64,000 bases of DNA from JBNAGF01 sp049801055 (GCF_049801055.1 NZ_JBNAGF010000002.1:124001-188000); one strand, 5' to 3'; counted from the first letter of the stretch, positions 33,833 to 43,486 are shown. The notes: generated from the letters alone by a model not told the origin. Made by a program: numbers and translations.

Positions 33833-34945
33833 ATGGCGAGTTTCGATTATCCGGGCCAAGTGAGCCCGCAGCAGGTACAATACGGGTACCAAAGCCCCCA
33901 GGGCGCATATCATCAAGGATACGATCAGGCGGAAACGGCGGAGTATTCCGACGAAGGCGACATGCCGTATGGGCCGCGGGAAATCTCTGGCTTTGGAAAG
34001 GCAGCGAACGTGGCGGGTGCGGTCGCATCTCTGGCCCTGCTTGTTGGGCTCGGTGTCTGGGGGTATCAGCTCCTGATGCGTGATGTGTCCGGGGTTCCCG
34101 TCGTGCGCGCGGTCGAAGGGCCGATGCGGGTTCAACCAGAGAAGCCGGGTGGGCAACCCGCTGACCATCAGGGGTTGGCGGTAAATTCGGTGGCCGCAAA
34201 TGGCACTGCAGCTGCCCCTGCGGACACACTGAAGCTTGCTCCAAAGCCGGTTTCTCTGACCGAAGAAGACACGGTCGGCCCCTCGGTGACTGATCAGGCG
34301 GTCCAGGCCGTGCTGGCAGAAACCGAAAAGCCAAAGCTTGAACCCGCCGTCAGCGCCGAGGCGGTCGAAGCCTATCAGGAAGGATCTGTCGTGGAACTGG
34401 TCGAGGCACTGACAGATGGTGTCGCGCCGATGGAGGCCGCGGCCGCAAACACGGAACAATCTGCGGAAATCGTTCAGCCCGCGCCCGTTCAACCCGGTTT
34501 GGCCGAAAAAAATCAAGAGCTTGCGGTTGATCCCGAACTGGCTTTGGCACCCGGAGTCAAACGCTCCCTGCGGCCAATTGAGCGCCCGGCACGAGCAGTG
34601 CCGGCCACGGTGAACAACGAAGACGTTGAAGCCGCCCTGCGTAGCGCGGTTGACGCTTCAGCCAGTCTTGATCTGGACCCCGACAGCTTGCCTGCCGGTA
34701 CGCGTCTTGCACAGCTCGGCGCCTATGACACGCCGGAGATTGCCCAACAGGAATGGGATCGTCTGATTGTTCGCTTCGATGACTACATGGACGGTAAGCA
34801 GCGCGTAATCCAACAGGCTTCGAGCGGCGGGCGCACGTTTTACCGGTTGCGGGCTGCCGGGTTCGACGACCTGAGCGATGCGCGCCGGTTCTGCTCCGCC
34901 TTGGTAGCGGAACGGGCCGACTGTATTCCCGTAACGACGCGGTGA
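33833..34945 (+). CDS. SPOR-domain membrane protein
   Basis: The 370-residue protein has a Gln/Tyr-rich cytoplasmic head (residues 1-55), one membrane span (about 60-82, VAGAVASLALLVGLGVWGYQLL) and a long Pro/Ala/Glu-rich periplasmic linker. The C-terminal SPOR domain (about 290-368, TRLAQLGAYDTPEIAQQEWD, YRLRAAGFDDLSDARRFC) binds denuded septal glycan strands. This topology is that of FtsN/DedD-like division proteins. It ends 7 bp before nagZ, fitting a cell-wall context. Confidence 0.85.
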   Translation: MASFDYPGQVSPQQVQYGYQSPQGAYHQGYDQAETAEYSDEGDMPYGPREISGFGKAANVAGAVASLALLVGLGVWGYQLLMRDVSGVPVVRAVEGPMRVQPEKPGGQPADHQGLAVNSVAANGTAAAPADTLKLAPKPVSLTEEDTVGPSVTDQAVQAVLAETEKPKLEPAVSAEAVEAYQEGSVVELVEALTDGVAPMEAAAANTEQSAEIVQPAPVQPGLAEKNQELAVDPELALAPGVKRSLRPIERPARAVPATVNNEDVEAALRSAVDASASLDLDPDSLPAGTRLAQLGAYDTPEIAQQEWDRLIVRFDDYMDGKQRVIQQASSGGRTFYRLRAAGFDDLSDARRFCSALVAERADCIPVTTR

Positions 34946-34952
34946 TCCGGGT

Positions 34953-35963
34953 ATGAACTGGGGGGCAACGATACTGGACGCCGAAGGCCAACGGCTGAGC
35001 GCCAACGAAAAGGCATTCTTTGGCGACGTTCAGCCGTTTGGCTTTATACTGTTTGCCCGAAACCTTGAAACGCCCGATCAGATCCGCGCCCTATGTGACG
35101 ATTTTCGCGAGGCCGTGGGGCGGGATTGCCCGATCACGATTGATCAGGAAGGGGGGCGGGTGCAGCGTCTGCGGCCGCCGCTGGCACGCAATTGGCTTGC
35201 GCCGCTTGATCACGCCGAACGGGCAGGTAAAGGCGCAGCCCGAGCAATGTACCTGCGGTATCGCCTCATAGCGCATGAATTGCGCGGGCTCGGCATCGAC
35301 AGCAATTGCGCGCCGATGGTCGATGTCGCCATGCCCGAAACGCACGAATTTCTGCGCAACCGCTGCTACGGGAGCGACCCTGAAACCGTAGCCGAGCTGG
35401 GCAGAGCAGTCGCGCAGGGTCATCTTGACGGGGGTGTTCTGCCGGTCGTCAAGCATATCCCCGGCCACGGTCGGGCAACGCTCGACAGTCACTATGACCT
35501 TCCGAACGTTGCCGAAGAATTCGAGGCTTTGGATGATACGGACTTTGCGCCGTTCCGGGATCTCAATGACTTGCCACTGGGGATGACGGCGCATCTGGTT
35601 TATGACGCGCTTGACCCAACGCCGGCAACGCTCTCTCCGAGGATGATCGAACTGATCCGCGATCAGATCGGCTTTGACGGGTTGATCATGACCGACGACA
35701 TTTCCATGAAGGCGCTGTCCGGCGCTTTGGGAGACCTGTCGAAGCAGGCCATCGAAGCGGGTTGCGACGTGGTTTTGCATTGCAACGGAACTCTGGACGA
35801 ACGTATCGAGGTCGCGATGGCGGCCGGACTGATGAACGATGCGGCGCAGGCCCGTGCTGATCGCGCGATCGCGGCACGTCGGGAACCCGCTCCGCTTGAC
35901 ATTGAGGCCGCCGAGGCCGAACTATCTGCCCTCATGGACGGGCAGGTGTATGTCGACGGATAA
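34953..35963 (+). CDS. nagZ: Beta-N-acetylhexosaminidase (peptidoglycan recycling)
   Basis: The 336-residue GH3 enzyme releases GlcNAc from recycled anhydro-muropeptides in the cytoplasm. It shows ITIDQEGGRVQRLRPP, NCAPMVDVA, the catalytic-loop KHIPGHGRATLDSHYDLP (general acid His/Asp) and the nucleophile Asp in GLIMTDDISMKALSG. There is no signal peptide, as expected. scpA starts 14 bp before its stop codon. Together with anmK at 49-50 kb it indicates an active recycling pathway. Confidence 0.94.
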   Translation: MNWGATILDAEGQRLSANEKAFFGDVQPFGFILFARNLETPDQIRALCDDFREAVGRDCPITIDQEGGRVQRLRPPLARNWLAPLDHAERAGKGAARAMYLRYRLIAHELRGLGIDSNCAPMVDVAMPETHEFLRNRCYGSDPETVAELGRAVAQGHLDGGVLPVVKHIPGHGRATLDSHYDLPNVAEEFEALDDTDFAPFRDLNDLPLGMTAHLVYDALDPTPATLSPRMIELIRDQIGFDGLIMTDDISMKALSGALGDLSKQAIEAGCDVVLHCNGTLDERIEVAMAAGLMNDAAQARADRAIAARREPAPLDIEAAEAELSALMDGQVYVDG

Positions 35964-36744
35964 CCTTTTTACCGAAGATCAGATGTCGGTGGCGGATCGG
36001 CTTGCGGCCGAGGCCTTGATTGTCGACGTGGACGGGTTCGAAGGCCCGCTGGATGTGCTGCTGACCCTGTCGCGCACGCAAAAGGTGGATCTGCGCAAGA
36101 TCTCGGTGCTGGAACTGGCACGGCAATACCTGAGCTTTGTGGAGCGTGCCAAGGAATTGCGGATCGAACTGGCTGCCGACTATCTGGTGATGGCGGCATG
36201 GCTGGCATTCCTGAAATCGCGCCTTCTGCTGCCGCCTGACCCCGATGAAGACGGGCCATCTGGCGAAGAACTTGCTGCGCATCTGGCGTTTCAACTGGAA
36301 CGGCTGCAGGCGATGCGCGACATGGCGGCCAAGCTGATGGCGCGGGATCAGCTGGGACGGGATTTTTTTGCCCGCGGGCAGGGCGAAGAGATCGCCCGGA
36401 TCAAGACTGTCACCTATTCCGCCACCTTGCTGGACCTTATGCAGGGATACGCCCGGATCCGCACACGGGATGAATTCCGCCCGTTCGTGATGGATCGGGA
36501 CTCGGTCTATACGATGGAAGAGGCGCTGGATCGGATGCGGGGCCTGATCGGCTTTGCCGGGACATGGACAGATATGGTCAGCTATCTACCGGAAGGCTGG
36601 GGGGCGGATCCCGTGAGGCGGCGATCGGCAACCGCGGCGACCTTTGCCGCCTCTTTGCAACTGGCCAAGGAAGGGCAACTGGAAATCAAACAGAGCGATA
36701 TGTTCGAGCCGATCCAATTGCGCAAGAAAGACAAACCAACATGA
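35950..36744 (+). CDS. scpA: Segregation and condensation protein A
   Basis: The 264-residue kleisin of the bacterial SMC complex shows the N-terminal element DVDGFEGPLDVLLTLSRTQKVDLRKISVLELA split over residues 26-57 (SMC-head binding). A helical middle follows with DYLVMAAWLAFLKSRLLLPP, and a C-terminal winged-helix part. The ATG at 35950 overlaps the nagZ 3' end by 14 bp. scpB follows after 1 bp, so the two are translationally linked. Confidence 0.94.
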   Translation: MSTDNLFTEDQMSVADRLAAEALIVDVDGFEGPLDVLLTLSRTQKVDLRKISVLELARQYLSFVERAKELRIELAADYLVMAAWLAFLKSRLLLPPDPDEDGPSGEELAAHLAFQLERLQAMRDMAAKLMARDQLGRDFFARGQGEEIARIKTVTYSATLLDLMQGYARIRTRDEFRPFVMDRDSVYTMEEALDRMRGLIGFAGTWTDMVSYLPEGWGADPVRRRSATAATFAASLQLAKEGQLEIKQSDMFEPIQLRKKDKPT

Positions 36745-36745
36745 G

Positions 36746-37408
36746 ATGCATCCCGTGAGTGACGACATTCAGGAACCCACCGAAAGCCTGTTCGAAGCGC
36801 CGCCGATGGCAGAACAGGAACGTATGGTCGAAGCGGTACTGTTTGCCAGCGCCGAGCCGGTGACGGTGCGCGATCTCGAAGTGCGGATGCCGCATGGATG
36901 CGATGCCGCCGAGGCGCTGGCCCGTCTGCGCAAACGGTACGAGGGGCGCGGCGTGGGGGTTGTGCGCGTCGGCGATGCTTGGGCAATCCGAACCGCTCCG
37001 GACCTTGGGTTTCTAATGCAGAAGGAAACCGTAGAAACCCGGAAGCTGTCGAGGGCTGCCATCGAAACGCTCGCAATTATCTCTTATCATCAGCCTGTTA
37101 CCCGGGCTGAGATCGAGGAAATTCGCGGCGTGTCGGTCTCGCGCGGGACGCTGGATCTGTTGATGGAACTGGACTGGATTCGTCTGGGACGTCGCAAGAT
37201 GACGCCGGGCCGTCCGGTTACCTTTGTTGTAACGCCACATTTTCTGGATCATTTTGGTTTGGAAAGCGCCCGGGACCTTCCTGGGCTCAAAGAATTGCGG
37301 GCGGCTGGCCTGCTCGAAAACCGGCCTCCGCCCGGCAGCACGGACCTGTCGGACGAGGATGATGACGAAGAAGGCGGAGCCGGTCAGCCGGAACTGTTCG
37401 AGGAGTAA
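36746..37408 (+). CDS. scpB: Segregation and condensation protein B
   Basis: The 220-residue partner of ScpA has two winged-helix domains: MVEAVLFASAEPVTVRDLE (about residues 26-44) and LSRAAIETLAIISYHQPVTR, then EIRGVSVSRGTLDLLMELDW. A very acidic tail follows (DLSDEDDDEEGG). The ATG at 36746 lies 1 bp after the scpA stop; a GTG three codons later is an alternative. It acts in chromosome condensation with SMC. Confidence 0.93.
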   Translation: MHPVSDDIQEPTESLFEAPPMAEQERMVEAVLFASAEPVTVRDLEVRMPHGCDAAEALARLRKRYEGRGVGVVRVGDAWAIRTAPDLGFLMQKETVETRKLSRAAIETLAIISYHQPVTRAEIEEIRGVSVSRGTLDLLMELDWIRLGRRKMTPGRPVTFVVTPHFLDHFGLESARDLPGLKELRAAGLLENRPPPGSTDLSDEDDDEEGGAGQPELFEE

Positions 37409-37527
37409 GCCGAACCAGGCCGCCGCAACACCGCAGTCTTGCGGCCGCCGGTGCCAAGGGGGTGCCAAAATTCTGTCGCAATGCTAGGTTATACTGCAGT
37501 TCGGGCAGCAATGAAGGGGAATACCCC

Positions 37528-37758
37528 ATGAACAGCAACCAGATCATGAACATGGTGACGCGGATCTTTTTGCGGCGGTTCATCAATTTCGGAATGAAAA
37601 CCGGTATGGAATTTGTCGCGGGGCAAGGTGGCATCAAAGGCCAGCCGCAAGGCGGCGGCCAAAAGAAAAAGCTGACGCCGGAACAGCGCGAAGCGAAGCA
37701 GAAAGTGCGTCAGGCGCGCCAAGCTCGAAGGCTGGCAAGGCAAGCAGGAAAATTCTGA
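37528..37758 (+). CDS. Small basic protein, unknown function
   Basis: The 76-residue protein has an N-terminal amphipathic, Met/Phe-rich stretch (NMVTRIFLRRFINFGMKTG), a Gly/Gln linker, and a highly basic helical tail (KKKLTPEQREAKQKVRQARQ). GGGGAA precedes the ATG. No named family is recognised; the charge pattern could suit nucleic-acid or membrane binding. It follows scpB by 119 bp and is convergent with dcd (12 bp apart). Confidence 0.65.
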   Translation: MNSNQIMNMVTRIFLRRFINFGMKTGMEFVAGQGGIKGQPQGGGQKKKLTPEQREAKQKVRQARQARRLARQAGKF

Positions 37759-37770
37759 TTTTCCGGGTGT

Positions 37771-38850
37771 TTACGCTGGCGTCTTGAAGTGTTTGGACAA
37801 CTTCAGCCCTTGCCCCTGATAGTTCGAGGCGATGCCCGCACCGTATAGCTGTGTGGGTGCCTCGTTCATATGTTCATAAACCAGTCGCCCGACGACCTGC
37901 CCATGTTCCAGGACAAACGGGGCTTCATGGCAGCGCACTTCCAGTACGCCGCGTGATCCTTCGCCACCGGCGGCTGCGTGTCCGAAACCGGGATCAAAAA
38001 AACCGGCATAGTGCACACGGAACTCTCCGACCATGGCAAGGTATGGCGCCATCTCGGCCGCATATTGCGGCGGGATATGCACCGCCTCGCGGCTGACGAG
38101 AATATAGAACGCACCGGGATCGAGGATGATATGGCCGTGGTCGGAATGCACTTCTTCCCAATATTTTCGGGGATCATAGGCACCGATCTGATCGAGATCG
38201 ATCACACCCGTATGCGGCTTTGCGCGGTAGCCTACCAATGTTGTTCCGGGTAGGCGCAGATCGACGGAAAAACCAAGGCCGTCCTGAATGACGGCAGGGC
38301 CATCCACCAACCGGGTGCGGGCGTGCAAGTCGGTTAGCTCTGCATCGCTGAGCACCGATTGACCGCGGCGAAAACGAATCTGGTTCAGCCGCATTCCCGG
38401 TCGAACCAGAACCGAGAATGAACGGGGGCAAATCTCGGCGTAGAGCGGCCCGGAATATCCCGGCTGGATCCGGTCGAACTCGGTCCCGCCATCTGTGATC
38501 GTCCTTGTCAGCAGGTCGAGCCGGCCAGTGGAGCTCTTGGCATTGGCAGCAGCGCTCAGGTCTGCGGGAAGGTCGAGCCGTTCCATCAGTGGCACCAAAT
38601 AGACGCAACCCTTTTCCAACACCGCACCGTTGCCCAGCTCGATCCGGTGCATTTCAAATTCCGTCAGGCGGTCCGCGACGCTACGGCCCTCTCCGGCAAG
38701 GAATGAGGCGCGCACCCGATACGCGACCTGACCCAAGCGCAGGTCAAGGCTTGCGGGTTGAACCTGTCCTTCGGGGATCGGTTGATCCGCCGAGATCGCA
38801 CCATTTGCGATCAGGGATTCGATCTGTTGGTTGGGAAGAACGCCTGTCAT
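37771..38850 (-). CDS. dcd: 2'-deoxycytidine 5'-triphosphate deaminase, long form
   Basis: The 359-residue protein is about twice the length of the ordinary Dcd (about 190) and has two dUTPase-like halves, as in the PF06559 family of Alphaproteobacteria. Visible elements are PASLDLRLGQVAYRVRASFL, NAKSSTGRLDLLTRTI, YSGPLYAEICPRSF in the first half and GAFYILVSREAVHIP, FFDPGFG, GQVVGRLVYE in the second. It converts dCTP to dUTP as a source of dTMP. A tRNA-Pro gene lies 57 bp upstream on the same strand. Confidence 0.9.
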   Translation of the reverse strand: MTGVLPNQQIESLIANGAISADQPIPEGQVQPASLDLRLGQVAYRVRASFLAGEGRSVADRLTEFEMHRIELGNGAVLEKGCVYLVPLMERLDLPADLSAAANAKSSTGRLDLLTRTITDGGTEFDRIQPGYSGPLYAEICPRSFSVLVRPGMRLNQIRFRRGQSVLSDAELTDLHARTRLVDGPAVIQDGLGFSVDLRLPGTTLVGYRAKPHTGVIDLDQIGAYDPRKYWEEVHSDHGHIILDPGAFYILVSREAVHIPPQYAAEMAPYLAMVGEFRVHYAGFFDPGFGHAAAGGEGSRGVLEVRCHEAPFVLEHGQVVGRLVYEHMNEAPTQLYGAGIASNYQGQGLKLSKHFKTPA

Positions 38851-38907
38851 GCCAAACCCTTTTCTTTCAAGGGGCTGGGGCAGGGTGCATGCATCGTCGC
38901 GGTGATT

Positions 38908-38984
38908 TGGTCGGGCTAGCAGGACTCGAACCTGCGACCTTCCGTCCCCCAGACGGACGCGCTACCAGGCTGCGCCATAGCCCG
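38908..38984 (-). tRNA. tRNA-Pro (anticodon GGG)
   Basis: On the minus strand the cloverleaf is complete: acceptor CGGGCTA / TAGCCCG, D-arm GCGC / GCGC, anticodon stem TCCGT / ACGGA around loop CTGGGGG (anticodon GGG, reading CCC and CCU codons), T-arm GCAGG-TTCGAGT-CCTGC. The discriminator base is A, and CCA is encoded (38910-38908). Confidence 0.96.
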
Positions 38985-39042
38985 ACGATGCAGTGTTCAT
39001 ACCGGTTTTTCGGGCAGGGGCAAGGGGGTATCATCAAGAATT

Positions 39043-39861
39043 TCAGCCCATTCCAGAATGGGGATGACGCGCAAGCCAGTTGCGCAATTCCGCAGCAATT
39101 GGAACAATCTCGCGGGCCTGTTCCGGGGTCAGGGCACGTATCGCGGCAAGCTTGACTGCGAGGCCAGGTGCATATGGTATCTGGTCGTCAGCTGGCACCT
39201 CGGCGACATCAATTTTGGTGGGACGCAGTAGGGTGGAGGCCGCCGGAAGGTCGATCTCTTCATTCGCGGCGGCCGCGTCCTGTGAATCTTCTATCTGCGG
39301 TGCGCTGTCGGAAACGGGTTCCCGATGCGAAAATTCAGGATGAACACCCGGCGATGTGTCCGACAGGGGATATTCGGGATGTTCGGCCTGAATGGCTTCG
39401 ACCGGAGTTTCGTCAACCGACGCGGACTGAACCGGTGTTTCTGCGGGTGCTTCACCCGTAGTTTCCACGGATTGCACCGGCTCCAATTCCATGTCGATCT
39501 GGTCTGGAACATCGGATTCGGGTCGGTCTTGCTTGAACTGGATTACCTTGCCCTGAATGTCCTGCGACAGCTCGACGGCGGCTTCTTCCAGCGACTGAGA
39601 AAGTGAGGAGATATGCGCAACGCCTTGTTCGCGCATCATTTTCTGAACGCCTTTAATGGTCACGCCATCATCGTGCAGCAATTTCTTGATGCCACCCAAC
39701 AGCAACATGTCTGCGGGTCGGTAATAGCGGCGTCCGCCAGCGCGCTTAACGGGTTTGACCTGAGTAAACTTGCTTTCCCAGAAGCGCAGCACATGGGCCT
39801 GCACCCCCAGCCAATCCGCCACTTCGCTTATCGTGCGAAACGCGTCAGGGGATTTTGCCAT
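39043..39861 (-). CDS. MerR-family transcriptional regulator
   Basis: The 272-residue protein has an N-terminal MerR winged helix ([20 protein letters not shown], then [20 protein letters not shown], residues 10-75). A long acidic, low-complexity region follows (residues 105-235), with a short conserved end ([20 protein letters not shown]). No metal-binding Cys pattern is present, so it is not a metal sensor of the classical type. It follows ihfA by 15 bp at the end of the rpmF-plsX-fabH-ihfA cluster, a position it keeps in related genomes as far as I know. Confidence 0.88.
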   Translation of the reverse strand: MAKSPDAFRTISEVADWLGVQAHVLRFWESKFTQVKPVKRAGGRRYYRPADMLLLGGIKKLLHDDGVTIKGVQKMMREQGVAHISSLSQSLEEAAVELSQDIQGKVIQFKQDRPESDVPDQIDMELEPVQSVETTGEAPAETPVQSASVDETPVEAIQAEHPEYPLSDTSPGVHPEFSHREPVSDSAPQIEDSQDAAAANEEIDLPAASTLLRPTKIDVAEVPADDQIPYAPGLAVKLAAIRALTPEQAREIVPIAAELRNWLARHPHSGMG

Positions 39862-39876
39862 CTGTGCCTGTCCCGT

Positions 39877-40179
39877 TTACTTGCGATTGCCTGCGGCAAC
39901 GCGGTCTTTCATCAGGTGCGACGGGCGAAAGGTCAGAACCCGGCGTGGCTGAATCGGAACCTCTTCGCCGGTTTTCGGATTTCGGCCGATTCGGGCCGAT
40001 TTTTCTCGGACGCTGAACGTGCCGAAGGACGAGATTTTGACCTGTTCGCCCCGAACAAGAGCATCAGACATATGCTCCAGCATGCTTTCAACCAGTTGTG
40101 CGCTTTCGTTTCGTGATAGCCCGACCTCGCGAAACACTGCTTCGCTGAGATCCATCCGCGTCAAGGTTTTATCGCCCAT
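39877..40179 (-). CDS. ihfA: Integration host factor subunit alpha
   Basis: The 100-residue HU/IHF-family DNA-bending protein shows [20 protein letters not shown], the core [20 protein letters not shown] (HU signature) and the DNA-intercalating Pro region [19 protein letters not shown]. Length equals other alphaproteobacterial IhfA. GGGGAA lies 6 bases before the ATG at 40179; the open frame extends upstream but without homology. It forms a heterodimer with IhfB, which is not in this window. Confidence 0.95.
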   Translation of the reverse strand: MGDKTLTRMDLSEAVFREVGLSRNESAQLVESMLEHMSDALVRGEQVKISSFGTFSVREKSARIGRNPKTGEEVPIQPRRVLTFRPSHLMKDRVAAGNRK

Positions 40180-40301
40180 ACCATTCCCCATGTGATAGTA
40201 GGAGAATAGGTCGCGCGGAAAATCCCTGTCAATATCAATGAATTGCAAGCGGCTCTTTTGGCCGGTTCACGCCCGCCTGAAACCTGCGGTAAAAGAGCGC
40301 G

Positions 40302-41273
40302 TTACCAACGCAGTACGACCGAACCCCAGGCCAGACCGCCGCCAATCGCTTCGGTGACAACCAGATCGCCTTGTTTCAATTGTCCGCGTGCCTTGCCGAC
40401 AGAGAGGGCGAGCGGGATGGACGCGGCTGACGTATTGCCGTGATCCTGGACGGTGACAACAACGCGATCCATTGGCAGACCCATCTTCTTGGCGGTGCCC
40501 TGAATGATTCGAATATTGGCCTGATGCGGCACGATCCAGTCGACGTCGTCGCTGTGCAGCCCAACCTTGCCCAGTGCAGTCTCGGCTGTCTTGGCAAGTT
40601 TTTCGACTGCGTGGCGGAACACCTGGTTGCCTTGCATCCTCAGATGTCCGGTGGATTGTGTCGAAACACCGCCATCGACATAGAGAAGATCCCGGTGCCG
40701 GCCATCCGAATTCAGATCGGTGGCCAGAATTCCGCGATCGTCCGAGCTGCCGGTTCCCTCTTGTTCCTCCAGAACCAATGCGCCAGCACCGTCACCAAAC
40801 AGAACGCATGTTGACCGGTCGGTCCAGTCCATGATCCGCGAAAAGGTCTCGGCGCCGATCACCAGCACCCGTTTCGCCTGGCCCGAGAGAATCAGGGCGT
40901 TGGCATTGGCAAGCGCGTAAACAAATCCGGCGCAGACAGCCTGAACATCAAAGGCAAAGCCGCGGGTCATGCCAAGAGACGCCTGCACCATGGTTGCAGC
41001 CGACGGAAATGTCAGATCGGCAGTCGAGGTGGCAAGAACAATCGCATCGATATCCCCGGCTTCCATGCCAGCGTCTGCAAGCGCAGCACGGGCGGCGTGA
41101 GTCGCCAGATCCGAGGTGGTTTCATCATCGGCCGCGAAATGACGGCGCTCGATCCCCGAGCGGGAGCGGATCCATTCATCCGTCGTGTCGAGAGTGGCCT
41201 CGAACTCGGCATTTGGTACGACACGGGATGGAAGATAATGTCCAACTCCAACGACTACTGCTCGCCCTGTCAT
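40302..41273 (-). CDS. fabH: Beta-ketoacyl-ACP synthase III
   Basis: The 323-residue thiolase-fold enzyme starts fatty-acid elongation by condensing acetyl-CoA with malonyl-ACP. The catalytic triad is visible: Cys in VQAVCAGFVYALAN, His in DWIVPHQANIRII, Asn in QDHGNTSAASIPLAL. The starting methionine lies 3 bp after the plsX stop codon, an operon arrangement found in many bacteria. Confidence 0.97.
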   Translation of the reverse strand: MTGRAVVVGVGHYLPSRVVPNAEFEATLDTTDEWIRSRSGIERRHFAADDETTSDLATHAARAALADAGMEAGDIDAIVLATSTADLTFPSAATMVQASLGMTRGFAFDVQAVCAGFVYALANANALILSGQAKRVLVIGAETFSRIMDWTDRSTCVLFGDGAGALVLEEQEGTGSSDDRGILATDLNSDGRHRDLLYVDGGVSTQSTGHLRMQGNQVFRHAVEKLAKTAETALGKVGLHSDDVDWIVPHQANIRIIQGTAKKMGLPMDRVVVTVQDHGNTSAASIPLALSVGKARGQLKQGDLVVTEAIGGGLAWGSVVLRW

Positions 41274-41276
41274 GGC

Positions 41277-42395
41277 TTATGACTGCCCTTCGCTATCTTT
41301 TTGTGGCTCCCCTGAGGGGGCAGCGCCATCTTGGTTATGCCCGGCCGTGGATGCAACCCGCGCGGCCAGTTTTTCCGAAAAGCCTGACTTGGCCAGAGTG
41401 AAGGCAAGTTTGACCGCGGCGGATACCCCGATCGCATCGGCGGCACCATGAGATTTCACAACCGTACCGTTCAGCCCAAGAAACACACCGCCATTGACCC
41501 GGCGCGGATCGATTCGCTGTTGCAGGCGTTTCAGCGACGTGATCGCGAGAACAGACGCCAATCGGGAGAGGGGGGAATACTTGAAGGCTTCGCGCAAAAG
41601 TGAGCCGATCAGCCTTGCGGTGCCTTCGCCGGTCTTGATCGCCACATTTCCGGTGAAACCGTCAGTCACGATGACATCGGCAAGATCGCCGGGCATGTCG
41701 CTGCCTTCGACAAATCCCACGAATTCGTAGTTGGCCTTGTCAGCGAAATCCGAAATGAGGACGTGCGCCTCTTTCAATTCGGTCCTGCCCTTGTGCTCTT
41801 CGGTTCCGACATTCAGCAGGCCAACGCGAGGGCGGGGCAGGTTCAGGCCATTTCGCGCATATGATGCCCCCATCAGGGCGTATTGCAGCAGGTCGCCAGC
41901 ATCTGCGCGCACGTCGGCGCCGACATCCAGCATCACATTGAAACCATTGGCGCTGCGAGAGGGCCACAGAACGGCAATTGCCGGGCGATTCACACCGGGC
42001 AGCTTGCGCAACCGCAACATGCTCAGCGCCATCAGAGCGCCGGTGTTGCCGCAGGAGACTGCTCCGGCCGCGTCACCATTGCGTACCGAGTCCAGCGCCG
42101 ACCACATGGACGTGCCCTTGCCATTGCGCATCACGTGGCTGGGCTTGTCCTCCATCGTGACGACATCATTCACGTCGCAATAAGAAACACGCCCGTCCAG
42201 CACACGCCGGCGGGCGACAAGTTTCTTTAGCATGTCCTCGGGACCGTGCAGGATGAACCCGATTTCCGGGTTCTTCTTGGCCGACTTGGCGATGCCTGCA
42301 ACAACGGCCGCAGGCCCGGTGTCGCCACCCATCGCATCCACCGATATGACGATTCGTCCGGGCTGCGTCTGGTGTGGGTCGGGCTGGACCGTCAT
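41277..42395 (-). CDS. plsX: Phosphate acyltransferase PlsX
   Basis: The 372-residue soluble enzyme makes acyl-phosphate from acyl-ACP for phospholipid synthesis. It shows the N-terminal VISVDAMGGDTGPAAVV, SCGNTGALMALSMLRL and IVTDGFTGNVAIKTGEGTA motifs. The ATG at 42395 is chosen by homology; the ribosome site is weak (AGGC). It lies 22 bp after rpmF and is coupled with fabH downstream. Confidence 0.96.
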   Translation of the reverse strand: MTVQPDPHQTQPGRIVISVDAMGGDTGPAAVVAGIAKSAKKNPEIGFILHGPEDMLKKLVARRRVLDGRVSYCDVNDVVTMEDKPSHVMRNGKGTSMWSALDSVRNGDAAGAVSCGNTGALMALSMLRLRKLPGVNRPAIAVLWPSRSANGFNVMLDVGADVRADAGDLLQYALMGASYARNGLNLPRPRVGLLNVGTEEHKGRTELKEAHVLISDFADKANYEFVGFVEGSDMPGDLADVIVTDGFTGNVAIKTGEGTARLIGSLLREAFKYSPLSRLASVLAITSLKRLQQRIDPRRVNGGVFLGLNGTVVKSHGAADAIGVSAAVKLAFTLAKSGFSEKLAARVASTAGHNQDGAAPSGEPQKDSEGQS

Positions 42396-42417
42396 ACCGA
42401 AGCCTGTCTGGCGTGGC

Positions 42418-42624
42418 TTATGCCGCGTCTTCGTCCAGATCGACCTCGTCGGCCATGGCGACAACTTCGCGGTCAGCGTAGTGGCCACAGGACGGGCACA
42501 CGTGGTGCGGACGCTTCAGTTCACCACAGTTCGGGCATTCGTTCGGGTTGGCAGCAACCAGCGCATCGTGCGCGCGGCGGTTGTTGCGGCGCGATTTGGA
42601 AACTTTGTTCTGTTGGACAGCCAT
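42418..42624 (-). CDS. rpmF: 50S ribosomal protein L32
   Basis: The 68-residue protein has the L32 N-terminus [20 protein letters not shown]. It has a complete four-cysteine zinc ribbon ([17 protein letters not shown]), so it is a zinc-containing form, with an acidic tail. It heads the plsX-fabH genes, the usual linkage of ribosome and lipid synthesis. Confidence 0.97.
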   Translation of the reverse strand: MAVQQNKVSKSRRNNRRAHDALVAANPNECPNCGELKRPHHVCPSCGHYADREVVAMADEVDLDEDAA

Positions 42625-42851
42625 TGTCTCAACCTTTGTATATGGGGCCCGGGAACCGTTCCGCGGGCGAGTTTCGTTCTTTTATCTCAAGCGGCGTGAC
42701 GAGCGTTTAGGCCGCGGCCCTTGCGATGTCCAACCCTAAATCTGATGAGCGCGCGAAAATACTTGGTTTCTCGGGTTTGACAAGTGGTTTTTCACCCCTG
42801 CCTCGCCCGGCCCGTCCTCGAAAATATCCGAGGTGATTCCGTTGCAGCGCG

Positions 42852-43400
42852 TCAGTCGTCCTTTTTGAGAGCGTTACGCAATTCTGCAAGTTTTGCAAAG
42901 GGTTTGGCGTCTTCATCACGCATCGGCTGCTCGCCCGGCCTGGTGTAGACGGCTTCGCCGAGTTCCGCACCGTCCTTGCGCGGGTAGAGCGGCAAGGCCA
43001 GCGATAATGCTTCTATCATGACCTGACCCGGATCGATTTGCGTGCCCAGAGCTTCGACCGAGTCGTCCTCATGCATTTCGACCTCTTCATCTTCGGGGGT
43101 GGTCCAGTCCGCTACGAACCGCCGGCTGACAGCGGTGTCGATGCGTGTTGTTACAGGTTCCAGCGTTACCACGCAGGCTTGGGTGACCGTCGCACCCAGA
43201 CGAGCCTCCAGAACCCAGTCACGCTTGCCGCTGGCCTGAATGTTTCCCGCCAGCCGCAGCTTGCGAAGACCGAGCAGGCCGAGCTCGTCCGCGATCCGGG
43301 CCATCTCCTCGGCATCGGGCTTCAGGTCAAAGGGAGTCGAGGTGTTCTGGGCGAGATCTGCCACCCTGAGGGCGGTTGGGGAAAGCTCGGATGAGGTCAT
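42852..43400 (-). CDS. yceD: YceD/DUF177 family protein (Rrp upstream of rpmF)
   Basis: The 182-residue protein has the DUF177 elements RKLRLAGNIQASGKRDWVLE, ATVTQACVVTLEPV (conserved Cys and Val-Thr-Leu-Glu-Pro) and a helical acidic C-terminus ending AKLAELRNALKKDD. Family members lie beside rpmF in most bacteria and have been linked to 23S rRNA accumulation in some species and plants. The start at 43400 is set by homology. The gene is 227 bp upstream of rpmF and divergent from the bamE-type gene. Confidence 0.85.
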   Translation of the reverse strand: MTSSELSPTALRVADLAQNTSTPFDLKPDAEEMARIADELGLLGLRKLRLAGNIQASGKRDWVLEARLGATVTQACVVTLEPVTTRIDTAVSRRFVADWTTPEDEEVEMHEDDSVEALGTQIDPGQVMIEALSLALPLYPRKDGAELGEAVYTRPGEQPMRDEDAKPFAKLAELRNALKKDD

Positions 43401-43486
43401 GAGAAAGACTTTCGTTTCTTGAACCACGGGCGCAGTTTGGGTAAGCGGTGATAAAAGGCGACAGAGGCCAAAGCAAGAGGGCAGGA

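Noticed and set aside
42816..42833. CCTCG-N8-CGAGG hairpin after yceD
   Set aside because: Only 5-bp arms and no T-run; too weak to call a terminator or operator.
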